Assembly (NCBI GenBank): GCA_023437255.1
Contig: JAEZGR010000151.1
Span: 1 to 5,283, forward strand
Direction: 5' to 3'
Source: Pseudomonadota bacterium
Lineage (GTDB): Bacteria; Pseudomonadota; Gammaproteobacteria; Burkholderiales; Burkholderiaceae_B
DNA: 5,283 nucleotides
The translations under genes and the position numbers were made by a program. Of the stretch, positions 1-5,283 are shown piece by piece. Below the pieces are notes generated by a model, which saw only the letters and a list, made by a program, of their open reading frames with translations, did no database searches and was not told the DNA's origin. Each line of letters starts with the position of its first letter. Position 1 is the first letter of the stretch.

Positions 1-366
1 CAGGTGCACCGGGCGATCGGGTGACAGCAGATCACAGAGGGCCAGCAGTGATTGAACATGCTGTTCGACGCTGAAAGGAGTCTGGTTGGTGGAGTAGGCG
101 GCGTTGGACAATGTGGCGCCTGATTCCTTCCCCACCGCCGCGGCATCGAGCGCAGTGGGCCAGCAGCCGGGCAGGCTCGGGGCGACAACGCGGAAGCGTT
201 CCGCGAACGCCTGCATCTGCCAGCGCCAATAACGATAGTCGCACAGTGAGCCGTGGATCAGCACGAGCAATTCGCCCGTGCCCGCTTCGATGTGATGCAT
301 GGGTACGCCGGCGGCCAGGCTGGTGTGTTCGGACCAGGCAGGGGTGCTTGGAGAGGCAATATTCAT
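1..366 (-). CDS. Alpha/beta-hydrolase, N-terminal 122 residues (3' end beyond window edge)
   Basis: The reading frame opens at ATG 366-364 and continues without a stop to position 1, giving 122 codons. Residues about 24-42 read HHIEAGTGELLVLIHGSLC, the usual alpha/beta-hydrolase pattern of a beta-strand leading to the oxyanion-hole HGS (residues 38-40). A second strand follows (RVVAPSLPG, about 59-67), and FSVEQHVQSLLALCDLL near 106-117 resembles the helix before the nucleophile elbow. The catalytic Ser, Asp and His would lie in the missing part, so activity and substrate cannot be read. The ATG overlaps the ATPase TGA (ATGA) and no clear Shine-Dalgarno precedes it, suggesting translational coupling. 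A later ATG at 300-298 falls inside the conserved first strand, so the upstream start is preferred. Beside an iron-type ABC transporter a siderophore-processing esterase is conceivable, but that is inference from position only. It has no visible signal peptide, so it is probably cytoplasmic. Confidence 0.82.
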   Translation of the reverse strand, partial: MNIASPSTPAWSEHTSLAAGVPMHHIEAGTGELLVLIHGSLCDYRYWRWQMQAFAERFRVVAPSLPGCWPTALDAAAVGKESGATLSNAAYSTNQTPFSVEQHVQSLLALCDLLSPDRPVHL

Positions 367-1139
367 AGGTGTAGAAGATCGTCGACGATCACCAGGGGGG
401 TACCCTGCGTACAGTGTTCGATGCGGGCGTCCACCAGGAAGGCCCGTGCCAGTGTGGCAGAGTTCAGGGCTTCGCTGGCGGTGCCCTGGGCGATGACGGC
501 GCCGTCCTGCAGCACGATGACCTGGTCGGCATAGCGCATGGCCATGTTCAGGTCATGCAGTACCACAACGGCCAACAGGTTGTGTGCGGCCGCAAGGTGC
601 CGCAAGCGCTGCATGACGTGATGCTGGTAGTTGGGGTCGAGCGCCGCAAGGGGTTCATCGAGCAGCAAGACTTGCGGGCGATGCATCAGTGCCTGGGCGA
701 GCCAGACGAGTTGGCGTTGGCCGCCCGAGAGCTCGTCGAGGTATTGATCCAGCAAGGGGGTTAGGCCGAGCTCCGTTGCCGTTTCCGCAATGCGCCCGCG
801 ACCGGCGGTGCCGTGTTGTGTGCGGTGGGCATGCAGCGCGACCAGCATGCTTTCGTAAACGGTCAGGTGCAGCGAGCCGGGTGCCGATTGTGGAAGGTAG
901 CGGATCGCGTCTGCCCGCCGGGCAGCGCTCAGGGGCCGCAGGTCGTGCCCCCCAAGGTGCAGTCGGTCGGCGGCACACGGCACGATGCCCGCGATGGCGC
1001 GCAGCAGGGTGGACTTGCCCGCGCCATTGCGCCCCACCACGGCGACGATGCTGCCTTCATGGAGCGCCCGGGCGCTCAGCCCTTTCAGGACCGGGCGCGA
1101 GCCCAGCTTGCAGTGCAGCGCTTGCAGTTCCAGCGCCAT
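363..1139 (-). CDS. ABC transporter ATP-binding protein, FecE/HmuV/BtuD type
   Basis: This is the 258-residue ATPase subunit of a metal-chelate/cobalamin-type importer; it would sit on the cytoplasmic face of the permease and power uptake by ATP hydrolysis. All ABC motifs are present: Walker A GRNGAGKST (36-44), Q-loop YLPQ with Gln84, signature LSGGQ (137-141), Walker B VLLLDE (157-162), D-loop AALD (165-168) and the H-loop His195 in VLHDLN. Length is normal for the family. The start is ATG 1139-1137, which overlaps the permease stop as TGATG; GGAGG at 1152-1148 sits 8 nt upstream and supports this choice over longer in-frame extensions. The stop TGA overlaps the next gene's ATG. Family knowledge fits iron-siderophore, haem or cobalamin uptake. 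The motifs do not separate these, so no gene symbol is given. The domain ends soon after the core, without a long C-terminal regulatory extension. Confidence 0.95.
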   Translation of the reverse strand: MALELQALHCKLGSRPVLKGLSARALHEGSIVAVVGRNGAGKSTLLRAIAGIVPCAADRLHLGGHDLRPLSAARRADAIRYLPQSAPGSLHLTVYESMLVALHAHRTQHGTAGRGRIAETATELGLTPLLDQYLDELSGGQRQLVWLAQALMHRPQVLLLDEPLAALDPNYQHHVMQRLRHLAAAHNLLAVVVLHDLNMAMRYADQVIVLQDGAVIAQGTASEALNSATLARAFLVDARIEHCTQGTPLVIVDDLLHL

Positions 1140-2173
1140 CAGTAGCGCCTCCGGCGGGCCAGCACTGCGATGAAGAAGGGAATGCCGACCAGGGTCGTGA
1201 CAATGCCCACAGGAATCTCGACTTGAGTGCTGAGCTGCTTGGCGCATACCGATGCACCCAGCAAAATGACAGCCCCGGTGCATGCGCTGGCCGGCAGGTA
1301 CCACCGATGATCTTCACCCCAGAGGCGGCGCGCGATATGGGGGGCCACCAGGCCCACGAAGCCGATTACGCCCGCCAGTGCCACGGCGCTGGCGGCCAGC
1401 ACGCTGATGCGCAGGAGTGCCATGCGTCTGACCCGGCGAGTGTCGACGCCAAAACTGGCCGCCCGCTCTTCGCCGAAGCGCAGTGCGGTCAGGCGCCATG
1501 CCTCGCGCATGGCCAGGGCAACACACGCCAGCACGAGGCCAGCGAGCAGCCCGACATCGGGCCAGCTGCTGTTGCCCACACTGCCCATCATCCAGTACAG
1601 CAGGTTCTGCAAGGCGGTGGCATCAGAGACGAGCTGAATGAGGGCGAGGAGGGCGTTGAAACCGAATACCAGGGCAATGCCGAGCAGCACGATACCCTGC
1701 CGGGGCATGCGCATGCGCCGTGCGGCCTGGTCGAGCATCAGGCAGCACAGCAGGGCCAGACAGAATGCATTGAAGGCAATGGCGTAGCGCGCGGGCAGAC
1801 CCGGCAGGCCAACCCCCAGCGCAAGAGACAGGGCCGCGCCCAGGGCAGCCGCCGAAGAAATGCCCAGTGTGAATGGGCTGGCCAGCGGGTTGTCGAGCAC
1901 GGTCTGCATCTCGGCGCCTGCCAGGCCCAGCGCGGCGCCCACCAGCACGGCCATGAAGGCCTGAGGCAGCCGCAGTTGCCAGACAATGAAGTGTTCGGTG
2001 GAGTCGCCCCCAGGCGCTGTCAGCGCCGCCCAGATCTGGCTTGCGGAAAGCGACGCAGCGCCGCTGGATAGGTCGGCGAGCAACAATGCGACGACGATCG
2101 CGGCCAGGGCGAGCAGCATCCGCGCGCGGGCAGCCTGCCGCCGGGCGGTCGGATGGCTCGCGTCGGCAGGCAT
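1139..2173 (-). CDS. FecCD/BtuC-family ABC transporter permease
   Basis: This 344-residue inner-membrane protein is very hydrophobic and consistent with the roughly ten-helix FecCD/BtuC fold, which forms the translocation path as a homodimer or with a sister permease. Diagnostic stretches are RLPQAFMAVLVGAALGLAGA (68-87), then NPLASPFTLGISSAAALGA (95-113), GVIGFVGLVAPHIARRLWG (268-286) and the C-terminal IPVGIVTTLVGIPFF (320-334). The usual Asp in the LLLLAD-type motif near residue 306 is absent (LLGASVCAKQL). Only one permease gene is present, which suggests a homodimer. The start is taken as ATG 2173-2171, overlapping the cpoB stop as TGATG; a GTG at 2176-2174 would add one residue. No strong Shine-Dalgarno is visible and a small hairpin lies just upstream, so translation probably depends on ribosomes finishing cpoB. 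Its stop overlaps the ATPase start. Substrate is unresolved: no substrate-binding protein or TonB-dependent receptor is in the window. Confidence 0.94.
   Translation of the reverse strand: MPADASHPTARRQAARARMLLALAAIVVALLLADLSSGAASLSASQIWAALTAPGGDSTEHFIVWQLRLPQAFMAVLVGAALGLAGAEMQTVLDNPLASPFTLGISSAAALGAALSLALGVGLPGLPARYAIAFNAFCLALLCCLMLDQAARRMRMPRQGIVLLGIALVFGFNALLALIQLVSDATALQNLLYWMMGSVGNSSWPDVGLLAGLVLACVALAMREAWRLTALRFGEERAASFGVDTRRVRRMALLRISVLAASAVALAGVIGFVGLVAPHIARRLWGEDHRWYLPASACTGAVILLGASVCAKQLSTQVEIPVGIVTTLVGIPFFIAVLARRRRY
1148..1152 (-). promoter_or_regulatory. Ribosome binding site of the ABC ATPase gene
   Basis: GGAGG on the minus strand lies 8 nt before ATG 1139-1137, inside the last codons of the permease gene. 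It fixes the ATPase start at the TGATG overlap. Confidence 0.75.
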
Positions 2174-2856
2174 CACTGCAGCAGCTGCAGCCTGCTCTTG
2201 GCGGTTTCTGCGGCGTGGGTCGCGGGGTATTCCTTGACGATGCGCTGCAGGGTGCTTCGGGCACCGGCCAGATCGTTCAGTTCGACCTGGCTGGCAGCGA
2301 TGACCAGCAGGGCGTCGGGGGCGCGCGGATCTTGGGGTGCGGCGCTGATCATGGCCTGCAGGCCGCTGATCGAACCCTTGAAGTCCTTGACTGCGTACAG
2401 GCTGCTGCCGCGGTAGAAACGGGCCTCGTGTACCAGCGCGCTTTGCGGGTAGGTCTGGATGAACTGGGTGAGTGCGGATGCGGCCTGCTGATACTGACCG
2501 GCGCGGAAGCTCTGCATGGCCTGGTCGTACGCGCCTTGCTCGACTGGGTCGGACACCTGAATCGATGACGCCGATTCGGGTTCTTGCGCCTGCTGATTGC
2601 GCTGTGCCAGATGGCTCAGACGCTCGACCTCTCCGCGAAGCCGGGCCACCTCTTGCTGCAGATTCTCGATCTGGTCAGCCTGCTGCACACGGATCTGCCG
2701 ACTCTGATCGACCAGCGTGTTGAGCTGCTCACGCAGGTCGAGGATGGCTCGGCGCGCCTGATCATCGGCAAAGGCGTGGGCGGGTGAGCTGCCCAGGGCG
2801 GCCAGCAACGCCGCACACAGCACGGTTTTTCGGGAATGGGAAAGGCAGAGGCGCAT
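2173..2856 (-). CDS. cpoB: CpoB (YbgF), Tol-Pal-associated coiled-coil/TPR periplasmic protein
   Basis: CpoB coordinates peptidoglycan synthesis with outer-membrane constriction at the septum by linking TolA to the PBP1B/LpoB machinery (established in E. coli). The 227-residue product has an N-terminal signal peptide (LCAALLAALGSSPAHA, likely cleavage after residue 28). A charged coiled-coil follows (about 33-88, including RRAILDLREQL and QIENLQQEVARLRGEVERL), then a short Gln/Ser-rich linker. Three TPR-like repeats lie near 106-139, 143-176 and 180-213, with FIQTYPQSALVHEARFYRGSSLY typical of the family. Length and architecture are normal. It follows pal by 72 bases that hold a terminator-like hairpin, and its stop overlaps the permease start. 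The Shine-Dalgarno is weak (GGA about 7 nt before ATG 2856-2854), but no better start lies nearby. Confidence 0.95.
   Translation of the reverse strand: MRLCLSHSRKTVLCAALLAALGSSPAHAFADDQARRAILDLREQLNTLVDQSRQIRVQQADQIENLQQEVARLRGEVERLSHLAQRNQQAQEPESASSIQVSDPVEQGAYDQAMQSFRAGQYQQAASALTQFIQTYPQSALVHEARFYRGSSLYAVKDFKGSISGLQAMISAAPQDPRAPDALLVIAASQVELNDLAGARSTLQRIVKEYPATHAAETAKSRLQLLQ
2176..2190 (-). promoter_or_regulatory. Small hairpin over the permease translation start region
   Basis: On the minus strand the last cpoB codons contain two copies of the self-complementary hexamer CTGCAG separated by CTG. They can pair as a 6-bp stem with a 3-nt loop ending 2 nt before the permease ATG. Such a stem would cover the place where a Shine-Dalgarno should be and would be opened by ribosomes translating cpoB. 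The pairing is visible in the sequence; the regulatory role is inference. The same bases encode LQLLQ, so it may be coincidental. Confidence 0.35.
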
Positions 2857-2870
2857 AATCGTATCCGTTC

Positions 2871-2905
2871 AATTGAAAACGCCGCGGCGGATCACCGCCA
2901 CGGCG
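2871..2905 (-). terminator. Terminator-like hairpin between pal and cpoB (possible attenuator)
   Basis: On the minus strand, arm CGCCGTGGCGG (2905-2895), loop TGAT (2894-2891) and arm CCGCCGCGGCG (2890-2880) form an 11-bp, nearly all-GC stem with one G-U wobble, followed at once by TTTTCAATT (2879-2871). The T-run is only four bases before a C, so termination is probably partial. It starts 23 nt after the pal stop codon and ends 14 nt before the cpoB ATG. It would reduce, not abolish, transcription from tolB-pal into cpoB and the transporter genes. Structure is seen directly; efficiency is inferred. Confidence 0.72.
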
Positions 2906-2928
2906 TCGTGCAGACAGCGGTGCCGATA

Positions 2929-3423
2929 TTATTGCTGATAAACGATATCGGCGCGGCGGTTCTCGGCGTAATCGGCCTCGGTGTTACCCAGGGCGCGTGG
3001 GCGCTCCTTACCAAAGCTGATCGCTTCGATCTGGCCGGCGTTCACGCCCAGCAGGCCCATCATGCGCGAAACGGCTTCCGAGCGACGCTGGCCCAATGCC
3101 AGGTTGTACTCAGAACCGCCACGTGCGTCGGCGTGGCCTTCGATACGAATGCGCTGCTGCGTGTTGCCACGCAGATAGTTGGCGTGCATTTCGACCAGGC
3201 TACGGTACTGCTCGGGAATGGTGTAGCTGTCGAATTCGAAATACACGGAGCGCTGTTGCGCCAGCGGGCTTTGCGGGTTGAACGGGTCCATGATCTGACC
3301 CGTGCTGGCGCCGTCGGCTCCGGCACCGGAGGTGCCTGCCTGATCCAGGGGTACCGAGCTGCAAGCCGCCAGGGCGGCCGTCAGTGCGGCAAGGGTAAGG
3401 CTTCTTGCAATGCGCGAGCTCAT
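2929..3423 (-). CDS. pal: Pal, peptidoglycan-associated outer-membrane lipoprotein
   Basis: Pal anchors the outer membrane to peptidoglycan and is relocated to the division site by TolA/TolB. The 164-residue precursor has a lipoprotein signal peptide with lipobox LAAC (18-21). Cys21 is the acylation site, and Ser at +2 fits outer-membrane sorting. A flexible Gly/Ser/Ala linker (about 28-42) leads into an OmpA-like peptidoglycan-binding domain (about 58-164): YFEFDS (61-66), EGHADARG (95-102) with Asp99, LGQRRSEAV (110-118), FGKERP (137-142) and NRRADI (155-160) with the Arg pair expected to contact diaminopimelate. Length is normal for betaproteobacterial Pal. The start ATG 3423-3421 has AAGGA at 3434-3430, 6 nt upstream. 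It lies 34 nt after the tolB stop. It appears intact, unlike tolB. Confidence 0.97.
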   Translation of the reverse strand: MSSRIARSLTLAALTAALAACSSVPLDQAGTSGAGADGASTGQIMDPFNPQSPLAQQRSVYFEFDSYTIPEQYRSLVEMHANYLRGNTQQRIRIEGHADARGGSEYNLALGQRRSEAVSRMMGLLGVNAGQIEAISFGKERPRALGNTEADYAENRRADIVYQQ

Positions 3424-3429
3424 TTGATT

Positions 3430-3434
3430 TCCTT
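3430..3434 (-). promoter_or_regulatory. Ribosome binding site of pal
   Basis: AAGGA on the minus strand sits 6 nt before the pal ATG, just after a run of seven T in the 34-nt tolB-pal gap. It gives pal its own initiation signal, so pal need not depend on ribosomes completing tolB. Confidence 0.7.
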
Positions 3435-3457
3435 AAAAAAAGTCACTCACTAACGTT

Positions 3458-4762
3458 CTAATCGGTGAACGGGCCCCAAACCGGTTCGCGGACCTTGCCA
3501 TTCAGTGCGGAGAGCGTTTGTCGTACGCGACCGTCAACAGATGTGACGGCAAGTACGCTGCGGCCATCCTGTACCGAGCTGTAAAGGACTTGCATGCCAT
3601 TTGGTGCAAAGCTTGGGGATTCGTCGTCAGGGCCTGCCGTGAGCAATTGCTCCGATCCGTTGGCCAGGTCCAGGAGACCGATTCTGAAAGCGCCGTTTCT
3701 GCGTGTAACGTACACCAAGTGGTTACCGTCAGGCGACAGGGCGGGTGAGATATTGTAACTTCAGTTAAAGGTGACTCGCTGTGCCTCGCCTCCCGAAACG
3801 GGTACGCGATAAATCTGCGGGCTGCCGCCACGGTCGCTTGTGAAGACCAGCGAGCTGCCGTCGGGTGTGTACTGGGGTTCAGTATCGATCAACGGCGAGC
3901 GCATAACGCGGCGCAGGCCCGAACCGTCGAGCCCCATCGTGTAGATTTGCGAGATGCCATCTCGTGAAAGCACCACGGCCAGTTGGTCTCCGGTGGGCGA
4001 CCAGGCGGGCGCACTATTGTTGCCCTTGAAGTTCGCCACCGGGGTTCGTTGCCCTGTGGCGAGGGTCTGCACGTAAACCACCGGCTTGCCCAGCTCAAAG
4101 CTCACGTACGCGAGTTTGCTGCCGTCGGGCGACCATGCCGGCGAAATAATCGAGTGCTTGGAGCGCAGCATGACCTGCGGGTTTTGCCCGTCGGCATCTG
4201 CAATTTGTAACTCGTACGTGTCGCCGGCCTGCAACACATACGCGATGCGAGTCGAGAACACGCCGCGCACGCCGGTGATCTTTTCGTAGATACGGTCGGC
4301 GATACGATGGGATAGCCGGCGCAGTTCGCGCTCGGTGCCGGCGAAGGCCACCGCATCGAGCTGTGTCTGGCGGAAGTTGTCGACCAGGCGATAGCTGATG
4401 GTGTACTGCCCGCCTGCCTGCGTCACGCTGCCGTAGGCGAGGTAGTCGGCGCCGCGGCCGCTCCATTCTCCGTAGGAGATCTGGCTCTCGACATTCAAGT
4501 TGGCGCCTGTGGCGTTGACCAGTCGGAACTGGCCCGAGCGCGACAGGTCGGCACGGATGATTTCGGCGACGGTGCTGCCCTGAGCATCGCCGGCAAAATC
4601 GGCAATTGCGATCGGGTACTGTGTCGCACCCACGCCGGAAATATCGACGCGGAGTTGAGCCTGGGCCGGCGCAGCCGCCATGGCAACGGTGGCGGCCAAC
4701 ATGGCGCCCGCCCAACCGCGCCATGAAGCGGCATAGCTGCGTACTGCAGTGGCAGAGGTCAT
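3458..4762 (-). pseudogene. tolB: tolB with one in-frame TGA stop at codon 334 (otherwise full length)
   Basis: TolB is the periplasmic adaptor between TolA and Pal. Read through the TGA the frame is 434 codons, a normal TolB length. It shows a signal peptide (1-35, AQA|Q cleavage), the N-terminal TolA-facing domain (about 36-160, starting QLRVDISGVG) and a beta-propeller made of PD40-type repeats: SPDG (211-214), SPTG (255-258), TPDG (299-302), SPDG (343-346), APNG (386-389). The TGA at 3763-3761 follows QRVTFN and replaces what is normally a Gly in the family (TFN-G-SYNIS); the following 100 codons continue in the same frame with conserved sequence to GPFTD and TAG. A product ending there would have 333 residues and lack about the last two blades, part of the Pal-binding propeller. 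Start chosen: ATG 4762-4760, with AGGAG 10 nt upstream; an ATG at 4786 would overlap tolA. The 16-nt gap after tolA suggests co-transcription. Cause unresolved: base-call error, recent nonsense mutation or readthrough. Confidence 0.9.
3761..3763 (-). other. In-frame TGA nonsense codon inside tolB
   Basis: The minus-strand codons read ACC TTT AAC TGA AGT TAC AAT ATC; the frame on both sides encodes TolB and no indel is needed. A single change from GGA (Gly) would give TGA. Confidence refers to the codon being present as given and in frame, not to it being biologically real. Confidence 0.93.
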
Positions 4763-4772
4763 GGTCTGGATT

Positions 4773-4777
4773 CTCCT
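4773..4777 (-). promoter_or_regulatory. Ribosome binding site of tolB
   Basis: AGGAG on the minus strand lies 10 nt before ATG 4762-4760, immediately after the tolA stop. It favours this start over the ATG at 4786-4784, which overlaps the tolA end and would add eight polar residues before the signal peptide. Confidence 0.6.
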
Positions 4778-4778
4778 G

Positions 4779-5283
4779 TCATTCATACATTCGATAGACG
4801 CCGTCGACTTCGCGCGGGTAAGCGCCGCTGGGAGGACGGGGGAAGGGCGAGCATGCTGCAATGCCCTTGCGTACGGCTTCGTCAAAACCGCTGATTCCTG
4901 ATGTGCGCTTGATCAGCACTTCCCGGACCGTGCCATCAGGGTTCAGGCTTGCGAGGAATTGTACTGTCGGATTGGCACTGCCCTGGCGGGGTGGCACGTT
5001 ATAAATCACGCGCGGGCGGATACATGCACGAATCTTAGCGGCGTACCCGTCGCTGCCGCCGCCACCGCCTGCCTGATTGCGATCGGCCGTGCCTCCGGGG
5101 ATACCGGCGGCGCCCAGGGCGTCGCCCCGCATGGCGGCGCGCAACTTCTCGCGGCGAGCGGCATCTTCCTTCGCCTTCTTCTCGGCGGCGGCCTTCTTCG
5201 CGGCGTCCTCCTTGGCCTTCTTCGCGGCAGCGGCTTTCTTTGCGGCCTCTTCCTTGGCTTTGCGTTCGGCTTCTTCCTTGGCT
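4779..5283 (-). CDS. tolA: TolA, C-terminal 167 residues (5' end beyond window edge)
   Basis: TolA is the inner-membrane-anchored, energy-transducing rod of the Tol-Pal system, driven by TolQR and contacting TolB, Pal and CpoB. The open frame enters at the right edge (first full codon 5282-5280) and ends at TGA 4781-4779. Fragment residues 1-46 are the end of the long helical domain II, made almost only of Ala, Lys and Glu/Asp (KAKEDAAKKAAAEKKAKED-type repeats). A linker with five consecutive Gly (about 72-76) leads to the globular TonB-like domain III (about 77-167): SDGYAAKIRACIRPR, then VQFLASLNPDGTVREVLI, GFDEAVRKGIAACSPFP and a PREVDGVYRMYE end. Two Cys (fragment 87 and 144) could form a disulfide in the periplasm, which is inference. 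The transmembrane N-terminus lies outside the window. It is followed 16 nt later by tolB. Confidence 0.95.
   Translation of the reverse strand, partial: AKEEAERKAKEEAAKKAAAAKKAKEDAAKKAAAEKKAKEDAARREKLRAAMRGDALGAAGIPGGTADRNQAGGGGGSDGYAAKIRACIRPRVIYNVPPRQGSANPTVQFLASLNPDGTVREVLIKRTSGISGFDEAVRKGIAACSPFPRPPSGAYPREVDGVYRMYE
5154..5283 (-). repeat. Degenerate Ala/Lys/Glu-coding repeats of TolA domain II
   Basis: The stretch is built from AAG, GCC/GCG and GAG/GAA codons in imperfect units related to AKKAAAxKKAKED, with near-identical DNA copies (for example cttcttcgcggc at 5193-5204 and 5217-5228). This is the expected low-complexity code for the TolA helical rod. It is prone to length change by slippage and to assembly error. 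Confidence 0.7.

Noticed and set aside
1140..1304. A longer ATPase N-terminus starting at 1304
   Set aside because: It overlaps the permease 3' end and translates to Cys/His-rich noise. The GGAGG site and ABC-domain homology start at 1139.
689..2071. A 460-codon open frame on the plus strand opposite the ATPase and permease
   Set aside because: It runs antisense to two clear ABC genes with full motif sets. Its translation is Gln/Gly/Ala/His-rich with no recognisable domain, and long antisense frames are common in GC-rich DNA.
2857..2879. Promoter or Fur box before cpoB
   Set aside because: TTGAAC and TACGAT are only 3 bases apart, the region is too short for -35/-10 spacing, and the match to a Fur box is poor.
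2836..3453. A 205-codon plus-strand open frame opposite pal
   Set aside because: It is the antisense shadow of pal and the pal-cpoB gap, including the hairpin. It has no motifs, and pal is unmistakable on the other strand.
3435..3457. Run of seven T in the tolB-pal gap as a terminator
   Set aside because: No convincing stem precedes it; only a 3-bp pairing is possible. It more likely just spaces the pal ribosome site.
3458..3718. A separate small gene made of the tolB tail, starting at a TTG
   Set aside because: It has no ribosome site, begins in the middle of a propeller strand and is in frame with tolB. It is the cut-off C-terminus of tolB.
3761..3763. UGA recoded as glycine or selenocysteine
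   Set aside because: Gly reassignment is known from other lineages, but here tolA, cpoB, the permease and the ATPase all end in TGA. The family expects Gly, not Cys or Sec, and I see no SECIS-like stem just downstream.
4763..4885. A longer TolB N-terminus starting at 4885 or 4786
   Set aside because: The extension lies inside tolA coding sequence and would bury the signal peptide. The AGGAG site and the signal peptide fit ATG 4762.

Overview
The window is GC-rich and almost entirely coding. Every gene I can support lies on the minus strand, so transcription runs from position 5283 down to position 1. Protein features point to a betaproteobacterium, most likely an Alcaligenaceae relative (Bordetella/Achromobacter-like): the short Pal lipoprotein with an LAAC lipobox, the TolB and CpoB sequence style, and the gene order tolA-tolB-pal-cpoB. 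This placement rests on remembered family resemblance, not on a search.

Layout in transcription order: (1) the 3' part of tolA, entering from the right edge (5282-4779); (2) tolB (4762-3458), complete in length and in frame but interrupted by a TGA at 3763-3761; (3) pal (3423-2929); (4) a strong GC hairpin with a short T-run, resembling a leaky terminator (2905-2871); (5) cpoB/ybgF (2856-2173); (6) a FecCD/BtuC-type permease (2173-1139); (7) its ABC ATPase (1139-363); (8) the 5' part of an alpha/beta-hydrolase gene (366-1) that runs off the left edge.

The first half is the Tol-Pal envelope machine: TolA spans the periplasm from the inner membrane, TolB is the periplasmic propeller, Pal is the outer-membrane lipoprotein that grips peptidoglycan, and CpoB couples this machine to septal peptidoglycan synthesis. 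The second half is an uptake module for an iron-siderophore, haem or cobalamin type substrate plus a hydrolase. It is joined to cpoB with no spacer: cpoB/permease and permease/ATPase share TGATG overlaps, and ATPase/hydrolase share an ATGA overlap. The last four genes therefore look like one translationally coupled unit.

The most notable points are the in-frame stop in an otherwise intact tolB, the grafting of a metal-complex transporter and hydrolase onto cpoB, and two RNA structures: the terminator-like hairpin before cpoB and a small hairpin over the permease start. I see no tRNA, rRNA, CRISPR array, insertion sequence or attachment site, and no gene-free stretch longer than 72 bases. Nothing here looks like a wholly new system.
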